62,000 nt of DNA, taken from contig CAJNDS010001968.1 in assembly GCA_905221605.1 (NCBI GenBank), forward strand, positions 347,501 through 409,500, written 5' to 3'. Origin of the DNA: Symbiodinium natans (lineage: Eukaryota > Sar > Dinophyceae > Suessiales > Symbiodiniaceae). The notes under the pieces were generated by a model. It worked only from the letters and a program-made list of their open reading frames with translations, was not told the origin of the DNA and searched no databases. This document shows, one piece after another, positions 32,793 through 41,833 of this stretch. The translations under genes and the position numbers were made by a program. The number at the start of each line of letters is the position of its first letter. Positions within the stretch are counted from its first letter, which is position 1.

Positions 32793-33971
32793 ATGCGGAA
32801 ATCTACCAGCACAGCAGCTACTCGAGCCTTGTTGACGTGCCAAGCTCTAAATCTGGTTCCCTCATCCCGTATGTGTGCAAATTGTTCGTCGCCCTTCAAG
32901 CTCTGCGTCAAGGCTGGCGTCTACAAATGGTATGGTCCTCGTTACAATCAAGGGTGTCATGAGTGTGATGCACAAGAATATGCAGTTGGTTCCATCGGCT
33001 TTCTTCACGGCGTCAAGTCAACCTTATGGCTTGCCAAGCTCGATTGCTTGTTCATGTGGACTCAAGAATACACTCGTCAACAAATCATTCGAGAGCTACA
33101 CCCCGTGACCCATGAAAGCATCGACCTTTGGATATCGTCATTCCAAGAGACTGTGAGTGCATGGTTCGACCTTCATACACGTGATGGCTTCGAGAGTCCT
33201 ATCTTCCAAGCCCTGACACCAACATCGCCTTCACTGTTTCGCAAACCAGCATCATGTGGCGCATCTTCCAAGAGACCAGCGTCAGCGAAGTCTTCGAAAC
33301 GATCTTTGGGGGCATCTTCGTCGGCAAAACCAGTGTTGAAAAAGCCTAGCCTGAAACAAAAGACTTCAGGCCGTGTCTTCATAGCGGATGAAACGCATCT
33401 CAACAAACGCAAGCCTAGCGTCCTAGCCAAACACAGTCGGCCTCAGCGTGATCAGATTTGGCTATGGGGTGCGGTGCTTGAAGGCCATGTGCAAACTCAT
33501 TTTTTGTTTCGAGTCCTTGAACATCCAGATGACTCTTACGATGGCAAGCCGCGCGGGCACAAGGAGATGTTGTGCAACATCGAAAGCTTGGGGCTGCAAA
33601 AGCACGATGTCTTCGTGAGCGACAAATGGAAAGCGACAGTCTCAGCCATGAAAGCCTTTCGGAAAAGCAAACGTATCTCCACGGAGGACTTGCCGCACGA
33701 AATTGTCAACCACAGTGAAGGCGAAATTAAAAACCAGAACGGTTTCACCACAAATCCCATTGAGGCCAAATGGAGTCTCATCAAGAGGTGGGTAAGGCAC
33801 CGAATGTCTGGCCACCTTCCAAACCATTCGGATAGGCGCAAGTGGCGTCTGATTTTGAACGAGTACCAGACGCGAAACTTGTTGAAGACACAGTCACCGA
33901 AATGCTTCGACCGTGGAAATATCACAACAGTTGGCTTCAAGAACATGGCCCGACTTTTCGTAGTTAGTTAG
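32793..33971 (+). CDS. IS1595/ISXO2-like (Merlin superfamily) DDE transposase
   Basis: A 392-residue protein that would cut and join the element ends. An N-terminal zinc ribbon is visible as MCANC (Cys28, Cys31) and CHEC (Cys55, Cys58). After a Ser/Lys-rich linker the catalytic core shows VFIADETHL (Asp199), VFVSDKWKA (Asp277) and, after HEIVNHS, the signature TNPIEAKWSLIKRW (Glu324), as in ISXO2-type transposases. ATG 32793 is the first start in this frame, after a TAG at 32778. A different frame from ATG 32686 reads MASYVDWIAFREAVLTADFL then HRTEFLCLV, which resembles the usual N-terminus of this family, so an upstream exon joined by a short intron, or a frameshift, is possible. The core has no internal stop, so the gene could be functional. 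Confidence 0.85.
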   Translation: MRKSTSTAATRALLTCQALNLVPSSRMCANCSSPFKLCVKAGVYKWYGPRYNQGCHECDAQEYAVGSIGFLHGVKSTLWLAKLDCLFMWTQEYTRQQIIRELHPVTHESIDLWISSFQETVSAWFDLHTRDGFESPIFQALTPTSPSLFRKPASCGASSKRPASAKSSKRSLGASSSAKPVLKKPSLKQKTSGRVFIADETHLNKRKPSVLAKHSRPQRDQIWLWGAVLEGHVQTHFLFRVLEHPDDSYDGKPRGHKEMLCNIESLGLQKHDVFVSDKWKATVSAMKAFRKSKRISTEDLPHEIVNHSEGEIKNQNGFTTNPIEAKWSLIKRWVRHRMSGHLPNHSDRRKWRLILNEYQTRNLLKTQSPKCFDRGNITTVGFKNMARLFVVS

Positions 33972-34180
33972 GCCAATGGCCTGACATTTCGTCACTGCTT
34001 CGACAGAAGCACCGATGATTCAGCGTGGAAGGCTTGCAAAAGCAAACGTGCGCTTCATATACCCGCAAAAAATATAGTTTGGTACTAATCTCTTAAATAT
34101 TGCACAAATATGCACAAACAGCACATCTCGGCACGAAATATGGGATTTGAAGGTTGTTAAGAGTATTTTTCTTTTATGAG

Positions 34181-34233
34181 GGCGGGAAGTCGCTGCAGTA
34201 AAACCTCAAAAACGCAGCGGCTGAGTTCCCGCC
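34181..34233. repeat. Hairpin at the right transposon end
   Basis: GGCGGGAAGTCGCTGCAG at 34181-34198 is an imperfect inverse of CGCAGCGGCTGAGTTCCCGCC at 34213-34233, so the right end can fold on itself. The left end lacks an equivalent inner copy. Confidence 0.6.
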
Positions 34234-34239
34234 TTGAAC
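34201..34239. repeat. Right terminal inverted repeat
   Basis: Inverse partner of 29594-29632. The outermost base pair is G/C at 29594 and 34239. Flank: CATATATTTAGGGGG. Confidence 0.85.
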
Positions 34240-34285
34240 CATATATTTAGGGGGATATAGGGTGCCTCATTCCCTACTAAGAACC
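34240..34285. mobile_element. Right part of a MITE-like element split by the transposon
   Basis: CATATATTTAGGGGGATATA then GGGTGCCTCATTCCCTACTA then AGAACC matches the end family at 7815, 15812 and 44144. The GGTACCATATATA at 29535 may be part of the left half. Confidence 0.45.
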
Positions 34286-34339
34286 GGCAAAGGCCGCAGC
34301 AAACAAGCATGGAAAACCAACAGCCAGCGCTGAAGGCGT

Positions 34340-34379
34340 ATGAGCCGCCTGGATGAGCAGATGAACCAGCTGTGGCTGG
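34340..34379 (+). CDS. Candidate short exon
   Basis: MSRLDEQMNQLWL followed directly by GGGTTTAGGG. A short amphipathic segment; it could begin a gene at ATG 34340 or continue one. Confidence 0.35.
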
Positions 34380-34444
34380 GTTTAGGGTTTAGGGTTCAGG
34401 GTTTAGGGTTTAGGGTTTAGGGTTTAGGGTTTAGGTCTGGGAAG

Positions 34445-34629
34445 ATGGATGCTCGGCTGGCGGGTTTAGAGTCGGAGATGTGTAGAAACGCGTCTCCTGC
34501 TCCTCCTCCTGTGTGTCCGCCGCTGCGTAAGGCTACTGGTCCAAAGTGGCGCGCCGAGGTGCAGATTTGGGCACAAGCCCCACCGCTGCTACCCGTTGCA
34601 AGATTTGTGGAGGTTTCCTTAGGAACTGG
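34445..34629 (+). CDS. Possible exon beginning MDARLAGLE
   Basis: From ATG 34445 the frame reads MDARLAGLESEMCRNASPAP, then Pro-rich sequence, then PKWRAEVQIWAQ, and ends GGAACTGG before GTAGGTAACC, the same junction as at 4600. Possibly a first exon. Function unknown. Confidence 0.42.
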
Positions 34630-34712
34630 GTAGGTAACCTTTAACCTTTCTGGTTATATAGAATCCTACTAGAAGGCTAGCCTTTTTTGGGATGGGGTTT
34701 TCAGCCCCTAAG
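34630..34712 (+). repeat. Introner-like repeat, copy 2
   Basis: Starts GTAGGTAACCTTTAACC and ends CCTTTTTTGGGATGGGGTTT then TCAGCCCCTAAG, matching both ends of 4601-4800 but with a shorter interior. Confidence 0.5.
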
Positions 34713-35242
34713 TTTCAGGGTTCAGGGGCTTAAGGTTCCTGCTTTGAGACGTTAGGTCTAGGGGCTTCTGGGTCGAGATTTCGCGCAAACCCCGAAGACC
34801 AAGACGACCCTTGGACCTTGAAGGTCCAGCACCTTAGCACATCGACTCTAAACCCCCGGCTTCGACACCCTAAAGCCCAAAAAACTCGCGCATTGTTGGG
34901 AAATTTGAGAGAGCCTTCTGATTTGAAGACACCTGCCAAACCCCTGATCCCCACAGCCCTAAACCCTTAACCCTAAACCCTAGATCCCTGAGCCCTGAAG
35001 AAAAGGTTGCGCCCCTCTAATCCCTCTAGCCCCAAACCCTAAACCCTAAACCCTATAAACCCTTTGGGGTTCGAGGCTTGGCGGTCTAGGGGCCTAGAGT
35101 CTAGGGACTTAGGATCTGGGGGCTTTAGGGTTTAGGGTTTAGGGTTTAGGGTTTAGGGTTTAGGGTTTAGGGTTAGAGAACCCTCAGCCCGAAACCCTAA
35201 ACCCCTGAACACTTAGCATGTCTTTGGGTTCTAACTCCGCAG

Positions 35243-35296
35243 GAGAAGGACAGCGAGAAGGACAGCGAGAAGGATAGCGAGCAGGACCGGAAGTAG
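35243..35296 (+). CDS. Probable terminal exon, EKDS repeats and stop
   Basis: After TAACTCCGCAG the frame reads EKDSEKDSEKDSEQDRK and stops with TAG at 35294. The perfect GAGAAGGACAGC duplication suggests recent repeat growth inside the exon. Confidence 0.45.
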   Translation, partial: EKDSEKDSEKDSEQDRK

Positions 35297-35917
35297 CAGG
35301 GGGTGCTGCAGAAGCCTTGCAATTATCAAAAGAACGGTCTTGGATTCCTTGCATCCCAAACCCTAAACCCTAACCCTGAACCCTAATCCCTAACCCTAAA
35401 CCTCAAATGCATATTGTAATTGTTCAGGCCCATATGGGATGAACCTCTACCCGCTTTTGGGCCCCTTTTTGGGCTAGCATGGGATCCCATTTTGGAGTAG
35501 CCCTAAACCCTAAACCCTAAAAGCCAGCTGAAGTGGAGCAGATGTAGTTTTTTTGAGCACAGTCGTTCGGGCATTCAGAACGCTACTTACGTAGGAGATT
35601 TCAAAGATCCCGTGGCATCTTAGAGTGCCGCCTGCGCTGTGACATGGGGTTAGGGTTTAGGGTTTTAGGGCCAGGGCGAGTGAGTTTCGTGCTAGGGCGG
35701 AATCTGGTACATCGGTACCAGATGATGTCCTGCATTCGCTCTTAAATTCTCGACTTAGAGTATTTGCAGCTGTTGAACCACGCATGTGGCAGGATGCAGT
35801 CACGGGCGATGAGAAGGACTGTCTGTCCGAGTTGTCTCTCTAAACGCTAAACCCTAAGCCCTAATAAACCCTATGTAACCCCTAAACCCCCAGGGCGTTA
35901 AAGCTCTTGGGGCGCGG

Positions 35918-35941
35918 GGGGGGGGGGGGGGGGGGGGGGGG
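35918..35941. repeat. Poly-G tract
   Basis: A run of more than 20 G, a possible G-quadruplex or sequencing-uncertain length. No gene. Confidence 0.9.
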
Positions 35942-36528
35942 CAACCTCGCCGCTCAACATATCTAGAATCTGAAAAGCATGATTCCCAGATGGAGGGTAT
36001 CACTTTCCGTTCGTAAGGGTTTAGGGTTTGTGGTTCAGGTATCAGGGTTTAGGGTAGGTATTCTCGAGGGTTTTTGGTAGAGCTCCCCAGATCCTGGCAA
36101 CCCGAACGCCCCAAGCGGAAGCCCCTGAGCCGCAGCTCGACGCGCTTAAACTGAGTTTTGGGAACCCAAATTCATTGCAGAAGCTCGTCATGGTTCGGGG
36201 GTGTTCGGGGTTTAGGGTTTAGGGTTAGGATTTGTTTAGGGTTTAGGGTTTAGGGTTAGGATTTGTTTAGGGTTTAGGGTTTAGGGTTTAGGGTTTAGGG
36301 TGGCAGGGTGGGCAGTTTGCCAGCAGACCTCATGGTGGAGGGACTCACAGCTTCCGGCTAAAACCGAGAGGCAGAATATTTCTATTTTCGAGGGCGTTTC
36401 TTGTTTGGGATGGGTTTAGGGTTTAGGGTTTAGAGTTTAGGGTTTAGGGTTCAGGGTTCAGGGTTTAGGGTTTAGGGTTTCGGGTTTAGGGTTGGGGTTA
36501 CAACCCTGAGTCCTAAACCTCAAACCAT

Positions 36529-36593
36529 GCCAATGAGGACCCGGATGGTGCGAAGAAAGAAGGTGGCGAGGCCAGGTCACTGTGTGGGGCATC
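36529..36593 (+). CDS. Candidate micro-exon
   Basis: The frame reads ANEDPDGAKKEGGEARSLCG, ending before CTAGCCCTAAACCC. Composition only; boundaries weak. Confidence 0.3.
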
Positions 36594-36706
36594 TAGCCCT
36601 AAACCCTAAACCCTGAATCCTAAACGCAGTGGGTGAGTAACCCTTATAAGCCCCAGTCACAGACCCACCTTGATCCTGGACCCTTCAGCCCTTCGCGGAT
36701 TTGCAG

Positions 36707-36790
36707 AGTCAGAAGCCGGGCCCATGTCAGTCCCAGCAGAGGGTTCGGACCGGCGTTCAGGGCGAGAAGTCTCCGAGCTTTGCTTCTACC
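36707..36790 (+). CDS. Candidate micro-exon
   Basis: After CGGATTTGCAG the frame reads SEAGPMSVPAEGSDRRSGRE then VSELCFY, before GTTGCACCC. Acceptor and donor are both plausible. Confidence 0.42.
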
Positions 36791-36796
36791 GTTGCA

Positions 36797-36995
36797 CCCT
36801 AAGGTCTAAGGCCTAAGGCCTAAGGCCTAAGGCCTAAACTTTGAGGGCTCAACCCTGAGGCCTAATGCCCTCACCCCATGGCCTCAAGGCCCTAAGACCC
36901 TAAACCCCGAAGGCCCGAAGACCCTGAGGGCCTAAGGCCCTAAGGCCCTAAGGCCCTAAGGCCCTAAGGCCCTAAGGCCCTAAAGCCCTAAGGCC
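36797..36995. repeat. Variant telomere-like arrays AGGCCTA and AGGCCCTA
   Basis: Two successive arrays, one with the 7-bp unit CCTAAGG and one with the 8-bp unit GCCCTAAG (about eight copies at 36920-36985). They are derived from CCCTAAA by local homogenisation of a variant. Confidence 0.85.
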
Positions 36996-37187
36996 GAAAA
37001 CCCTAAAGCCTAAACCCTGAAGCCTCCCTTTAGCATTCAAAGCTCGAATTAGCAGGGCGGTCGTGTAGCTCGGCCACCCAAGCCCAAAACGCCGACTGGC
37101 GCCACAAATTCGAACGTAAGGGATTTCCCTTCGGCCCGTTTGAACCTCCAAATTTCGGGTGGTCCTGGGTTCCTTCACATACAACTA

Positions 37188-37310
37188 GGGTCTAGGGTTT
37201 AGGGTTTAGGGTTTAGGGTTTAGGGTTTAGGGTTTAGGGTTTAGGGCTAGGGTTTAGGGTTTCGGGTAAAGGGTAAGGGGTTTAGGGTTTAGGGTTTAGG
37301 GTTTAGGGAG
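37188..37310. repeat. TTTAGGG tract
   Basis: About fifteen units with a few variants. It ends TTTAGGGAG, where the island at 37311 begins. Confidence 0.9.
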
Positions 37311-37390
37311 CCTCTTGATGCCGTGAATGAACAACAGGCCCCGAAGGAGAAGCCCAAGGAGGAGGCAGTGGACATACCCGAGGCTGGGAG
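37311..37390 (+). CDS. Probable micro-exon, Lys/Glu-rich
   Basis: Starts right after TTTAGGGAG and reads PLDAVNEQQAPKEKPKEEAV then DIPEAG, ending GGGAG before GTCCTTTC. The telomere-like tract would provide the acceptor. Confidence 0.5.
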
Positions 37391-37410
37391 GTCCTTTCAT
37401 CCCCACACGA

Positions 37411-37600
37411 GTGTAGGGTTCAGGGTTTAGGGTTTAGGGTTTAGGGTTTGGGGTTTAGGGTTTAGGGTTTAGGGTTTAGGGTTTAGGGTTTAGGGGTTAG
37501 GGGTTTAGGGGTTTAGGGGTTTAGGGGTTTAGGGGTTTAGGGGTTTAGGGGTTTAGGGGTTTAGGGGTTTAGGGGTTTAGGGCTTAGGGCTTAGGGTTTA
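37411..37600. repeat. TTTAGGG tract passing into TTTAGGGG variants
   Basis: About a dozen TTTAGGG units are followed by about ten consecutive 8-bp TTTAGGGG units (37495-37580), then TTAGGGC. Confidence 0.93.
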
Positions 37601-38324
37601 AGGTACAACTAGGTCCTCTTTGATAAGTGTTGCAAGGGATCGGAGAAACGTTCAGGGATTTGGGGGATCCCCAGACCTGTGCCGAAGGGCGAGGTGGCGG
37701 GGCGTCGGCTTTTGAATTTCTGGCAGGGTTTAGGGTTTAGGGTTTAGGGTTTAGGGTTTAGGGTTTAGGGTTTAGGGTTTAGGGTGGAGGGTTTAGAATT
37801 AGGGCTTAGAGGGAGGCAGGGGCTTTCGGCACAGCAGGGGGGCATTGAAATTGCATAAGAGAGAGCCGAGAGGCGAAGAGTGAACTTTTGTAGAAATTTG
37901 ACAAGCAGCTTTCGGTCCTTCAGTCGTAAGGACCCCCTAAGAGGGTTTAGGGTTTAGGGTTTAGGGGGGGAGACTAGGTAGGCAAGTACAAGATTCTCGG
38001 ATAAAATGGTGTCTTTGCCCTTTTTCTGCTAACCCTCTTAGGGCTCTTGGTGGCTAGGGTTCCCTGTCAGCTGTTACGCAAATCCCACTTATCACCAACC
38101 TCCACGACGACCTGCGCTTCTTGAGGTAGATCTGGGCACCATGGATCAGTGCGACATGATCCGTAGCTGGGCTCTGCCCTCAGCGACGATTCGGCTGGGG
38201 GTTTTGCTCAAACCTTGAACCCTTACGATTCCATGGTTAGGGCCATCCCAAGCCACTCCTTTCTCCCAAAGACTCCGCTACTTGTAGTCAAATAAGGCGC
38301 ATCCCTCGATCTATTGTGTATGTG

Positions 38325-38363
38325 GGGGGGGGGTGGGGGGGGGGGGGGGGGGGGGGGGGGGGG
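38325..38363. repeat. Poly-G tract with one T
   Basis: About 38 bases of almost pure G. A similar tract is at 38819-38841. Confidence 0.9.
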
Positions 38364-38899
38364 TCCTGCTGGAATCAGGGATTTTGACTTACTTAAGGGG
38401 TATTGGAGCGGGCTTGACTTTAGGTTAGGGGTTAGGGTTTAGGGTTTAGGGTTTAGGGTTTAGGGTCTAGGGTCTAGGGTCTAGGGTTTAGGGTTTAGGG
38501 TCTAGGGTTTAGGAAGTTTAGGGTTTAGGGTTCAGGGTTTAGGGTTATGGGCTTAGGGCTTAAATCGTGAGTGTCTATGAGTTTTCATACGGTCCCTTAA
38601 TATGGTCCCCTACCTTGCCTAGAGAGTTCTGACGTATGGGCTTTCGGAACTGGGGTGTAGAACGTAACTACTGGGAGAAGACCCCCGTTCCAGTTCCCCG
38701 CCGCCCCCAAGAACCACAGCCCACACCCTCAGCCCTGCAAAACGAGCCCTAAACCCTAAACCCCAAACCCCAAACCCTAGTTCTAAACTAAACCCCAGAC
38801 TATTTTTGTTGGGGTGGTGGGGGGGGGGGGGGGGGGGGGGGTGTTTTAGGGTGATAGTTGGGTTATGTGGATTTCTTGGTGGTGCTCAAAGCTCGGCAG

Positions 38900-38959
38900 G
38901 TTCGCAAGTCGCTGAAGGCTTGGGAGAAGGACTGGCGGGAACGGCTTTCGAGTTTTGAG
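38900..38959 (+). CDS. Probable 60-bp micro-exon
   Basis: After AAAGCTCGGCAG exactly 20 codons read VRKSLKAWEKDWRERLSSFE, then GTTTAGGG begins. The upstream frame (VLKARQ) is also open, so the true start may be earlier. Confidence 0.5.
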
Positions 38960-39532
38960 GTTTAGGGTTTAGGGTTTCGGGTTTAGGGTTTAGGGTTTAG
39001 GGTTTAGGGTTTAGGGTAGCTTGGGATCCCTTACGGAACCGCAAGCCTTAAAACCTTGGGGGGGGGTGGGGGGGGTTAGCATGGGATCGCGGAACCGGCG
39101 ACCGCATTCCTCCAACCCTAGGCCAGCCCCCAGCTCCTTCAAAGCCAACTTGAATCACCCTTGTTACTAGATCAGTGTTAGGGATCTTTTTTACTTTTTG
39201 GGTTATGGGCTGTCTTATATATAAACAAAAAGGATCCTTTTTTCTTCCTAGGGGAACAGGGATTAAGGTTAGGCTGCCACAGGCTACGCTTAAACCCTAA
39301 CCCTCGACCCTGAGCCCTAAACCTTAGTTGAAGCCCCCTTTCTGAAACCTGGAGCTTATCTGGGTATTGCTTTAGGATAGTTTTAAATTTCCCTTCTTTC
39401 CCTTTTAAGGGAACCTGTTCATAAATAATTTTCAAAGGGCTTCAACGCAACACCCAGTCATACTTTATTCCGGGGTGTAGGGTTTAGTTTAGGTTGCAAG
39501 GCACAAAAAGGTGAGGTTTTGCTCCTTCCCAG

Positions 39533-39604
39533 CTCTCCAGGAGCTAGCTGACCTTCCCGACGAGGAGAAGAAGAAACCCTCCACCAAGACGGCCCGCCCA
39601 CTGG
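39533..39604 (+). CDS. Probable micro-exon
   Basis: After GCTCCTTCCCAG the frame reads LQELADLPDEEKKKPSTKTA then RPL, ending CTGG before GATGTG. A GA donor would be needed at that point, or GT five bases later. Confidence 0.5.
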
Positions 39605-40799
39605 GATGTGTTTAGGATTCCGGTGAAACCCTGAAACCCTGAACCGGCCTAAATCCTAAACCCCAAACCCAAAGCGCTAAAACCTAAACCCACAACCCTG
39701 GAACCCGAAACCCCTTAGCCCCGAAGACCATGAACCCTAAAGCCGGGGGGAGCGGGGCGACAAGCTTCTTGGTGTTTGCAGTTCTGTTTGGTTTTTGTCC
39801 ACCGCCCTCAGAAGTAGGGAACGACTCGAGGGATTGAAGGGCGCCGCCCGAAGTAGTGAAGGCGCAAGGGACTGGGTTTCCTCATTGATGCCCAGGCTGT
39901 CCCTTTGCTGATCGGTTCCCCACAGAAGGGAGCTGGTCTTGAGTTTAAATTATTATTCTCGGTGCACATAATAAAAGGCTACAGCTGTTTTACATGCATA
40001 CATATGTATTGGCTTAGATTTTGTTTGTATTTGTATGTTCTTTATTGGGCTATTGAATTATGTGTTTCGCCTATTTTGTGTTTATATGTATACCCTAAAC
40101 CCTAAACCCTAACCCCTAAACCATACACTAACGTGTTTCAGCGTTCGGTTTGTTCATGGGGCCATGGGGCGTGTAGAGTTCAGGGTTTGGTTGATGTACA
40201 TCGACTGGTGTATGCTGGCCGGCTTTAGAGCCTGTGTGTTTCACCGAAACCCTAAACCCTAAACCCTAAACCCTGTATATAAACCCTAAACCCAGGGTTT
40301 AGGGTGCAGGGGTTTAGGTGCAGGGCTTGGGGGTTTAGGTGCGCAAGTGCCCTAAACATCCTGACAGGATCGAAGCACCAGCCTACATAAACCCTAAGCC
40401 CCAAAATCCAAACTCAAAGGAACCGACGCTGTAGGAGTACATCAAGGGAACCCTTTGGGGCTTAATCCGAGCTCCTGTTTAATTGGGGGGGGCCCCCGCC
40501 CCCCCCGCAATAAGGAAGGCAGGGTTCCGCAATAGTTGGACCATGGCCCCGTATGGTTTCTCTATCAAGCTTCCTCCTGCAGCAGAGCCAGGGAGAGAGG
40601 TGCAGCCTTAGCAGATGTTTCACATCGATCCAAACTTCCCTGCAGAAGAAAAAAAAGCTTTCCGAAAGGCAGAGTTTCAAAATTTGACAACCCCCCAAAA
40701 CAAATTATTTAAATGTCGGGGGTTTGGCCCATACGAAAAGTTTAGGGTTTGGGGTATGGGGTTTAGGGTGTAGGGTTGAGGAAAGTTGGTTCTTGGCAG

Positions 40800-40879
40800 G
40801 CTGTTGCAGCCCATCGCCAAGTGCGCCGAGATGTTCGCCCTCTACAGAAGCGCCTGCGAATGTATCGCATGGAGGACAG
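40800..40879 (+). CDS. Probable micro-exon
   Basis: After GGTTCTTGGCAG the frame reads LLQPIAKCAEMFALYRSACE then CIAWRT, ending before GTGCACCG. Helical composition with good acceptor and donor; unrecognised. Confidence 0.52.
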
Positions 40880-41755
40880 GTGCACCGAGAATCAACTCGA
40901 AACCCTAAACCCAGAATCCTAAACCCTAAGCCCTAAACCCAGAATCCTCAACCCTAAGCCCTAAACCCAGAATCCTAAACCCTAAGCCCTGCACCCCAGA
41001 CCCAGAACCTAGAATCCCAAACCCCAAGCCAAAATCGAACCTCAATCTCGAGGCAGCAGCCCCGATGCTTGGGTCTCCCTAAACCCCAAACCCTAAACCC
41101 TGAACTCCAAACCCTAAACCCTAAACCCTGAACCCTGAACCCTAAACCCTAAACCCGAGACCCGAAGCACTCTCAGGGTTCAGCGAGGCGTGGGAGCTGT
41201 TTAAGGTTGTAGTGGTTGCACCTTTAAAGGGAGAACCGGTTTCGGGTTTAGGGTTTAGGGTTTAAGGTTTAGGGTTTAAGGTTTAGGGTAAGCTTTAACA
41301 CGTGATTGAGTGGCCTCATGGGCCTCCCGAGGCTCGGATGCACAGGGGGCGGCGCGCGGGCTTCAGGCTATTTAGGGCTTTAGCTGTTTGTGGGTGTGGG
41401 GTTTTGGTTGCTTGGGGAGTAGGCAATTTTGCATGTTGGTTGGGGCAGTTTACGGCTTAGGTTTTAGCCTATGTAGGGTTTTGGGTCAAGCGTTTTGGCC
41501 AAGTAGGCTTCAAAGGTTCAGAACCAGGGAAGGGCATCTAACCTTTCAGCCCGACAAAGCGCACAAGCATCAGCCCCGCTGCCAGTCGCGACTACCCTAA
41601 ACCCTAGAACCTAAACCCGAAACCCTAAACCGCATCACAAGCATCAGGCAGACATTAACCAAATACCTTGTCACAGAGCCGTTGTGAGGATGCAGACCGT
41701 AGATTGAAGATAGTTCCCAGCAGCAGAACACCGAATCCTGGAGGCCTCTACATTC

Positions 41756-41830
41756 CCTAAACCCTAAACCCTAAACCCTAAACCCTAAACCCTAAACCCT
41801 AAACCCTAAACCCTAAACCCTAAACCCTAA
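41756..41830. repeat. CCCTAAA tract directly upstream of the RCC1-like start codon
   Basis: Ten perfect units followed by GTCATGG. The last unit plus G forms CCCTAAG, a usable splice acceptor three bases before ATG 41834. Confidence 0.92.
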
Positions 41831-41833
41831 GTC

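Larger units (their letters stand above)
29594..34239 (+). mobile_element. DNA transposon with Rep-helicase-like and Merlin-type transposase genes
   Basis: The left end starts GTTCAAAGCGGTTTCTCAGC and continues CGCTGCGTTTTTGGGGTTT. The reverse complement of the right end (34239 back to 34201) starts GTTCAAGGCGGGAACTCAGC and continues CGCTGCGTTTTTGAGGTTT. These are 39-bp inverted repeats with about five mismatches. Between them lie a spliced P-loop ATPase gene (30068-32362) and a DDE transposase gene (32793-33971), both on the + strand, and a long palindrome. No exact duplication directly abuts the ends. The 9-mer ATATATTTA occurs at 34241-34249 and at 29570-29578, but a T-rich stretch intervenes on the left. 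IS1595/Merlin elements usually make 8-9-bp duplications. Confidence 0.8.
34290..41755. other. Second mosaic of telomere-type tracts and exon-like islands
   Basis: Same structure as 1-16.6 kb. Only the islands listed separately look coding; the remaining unique sequence holds nothing I recognise. Confidence 0.75.
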
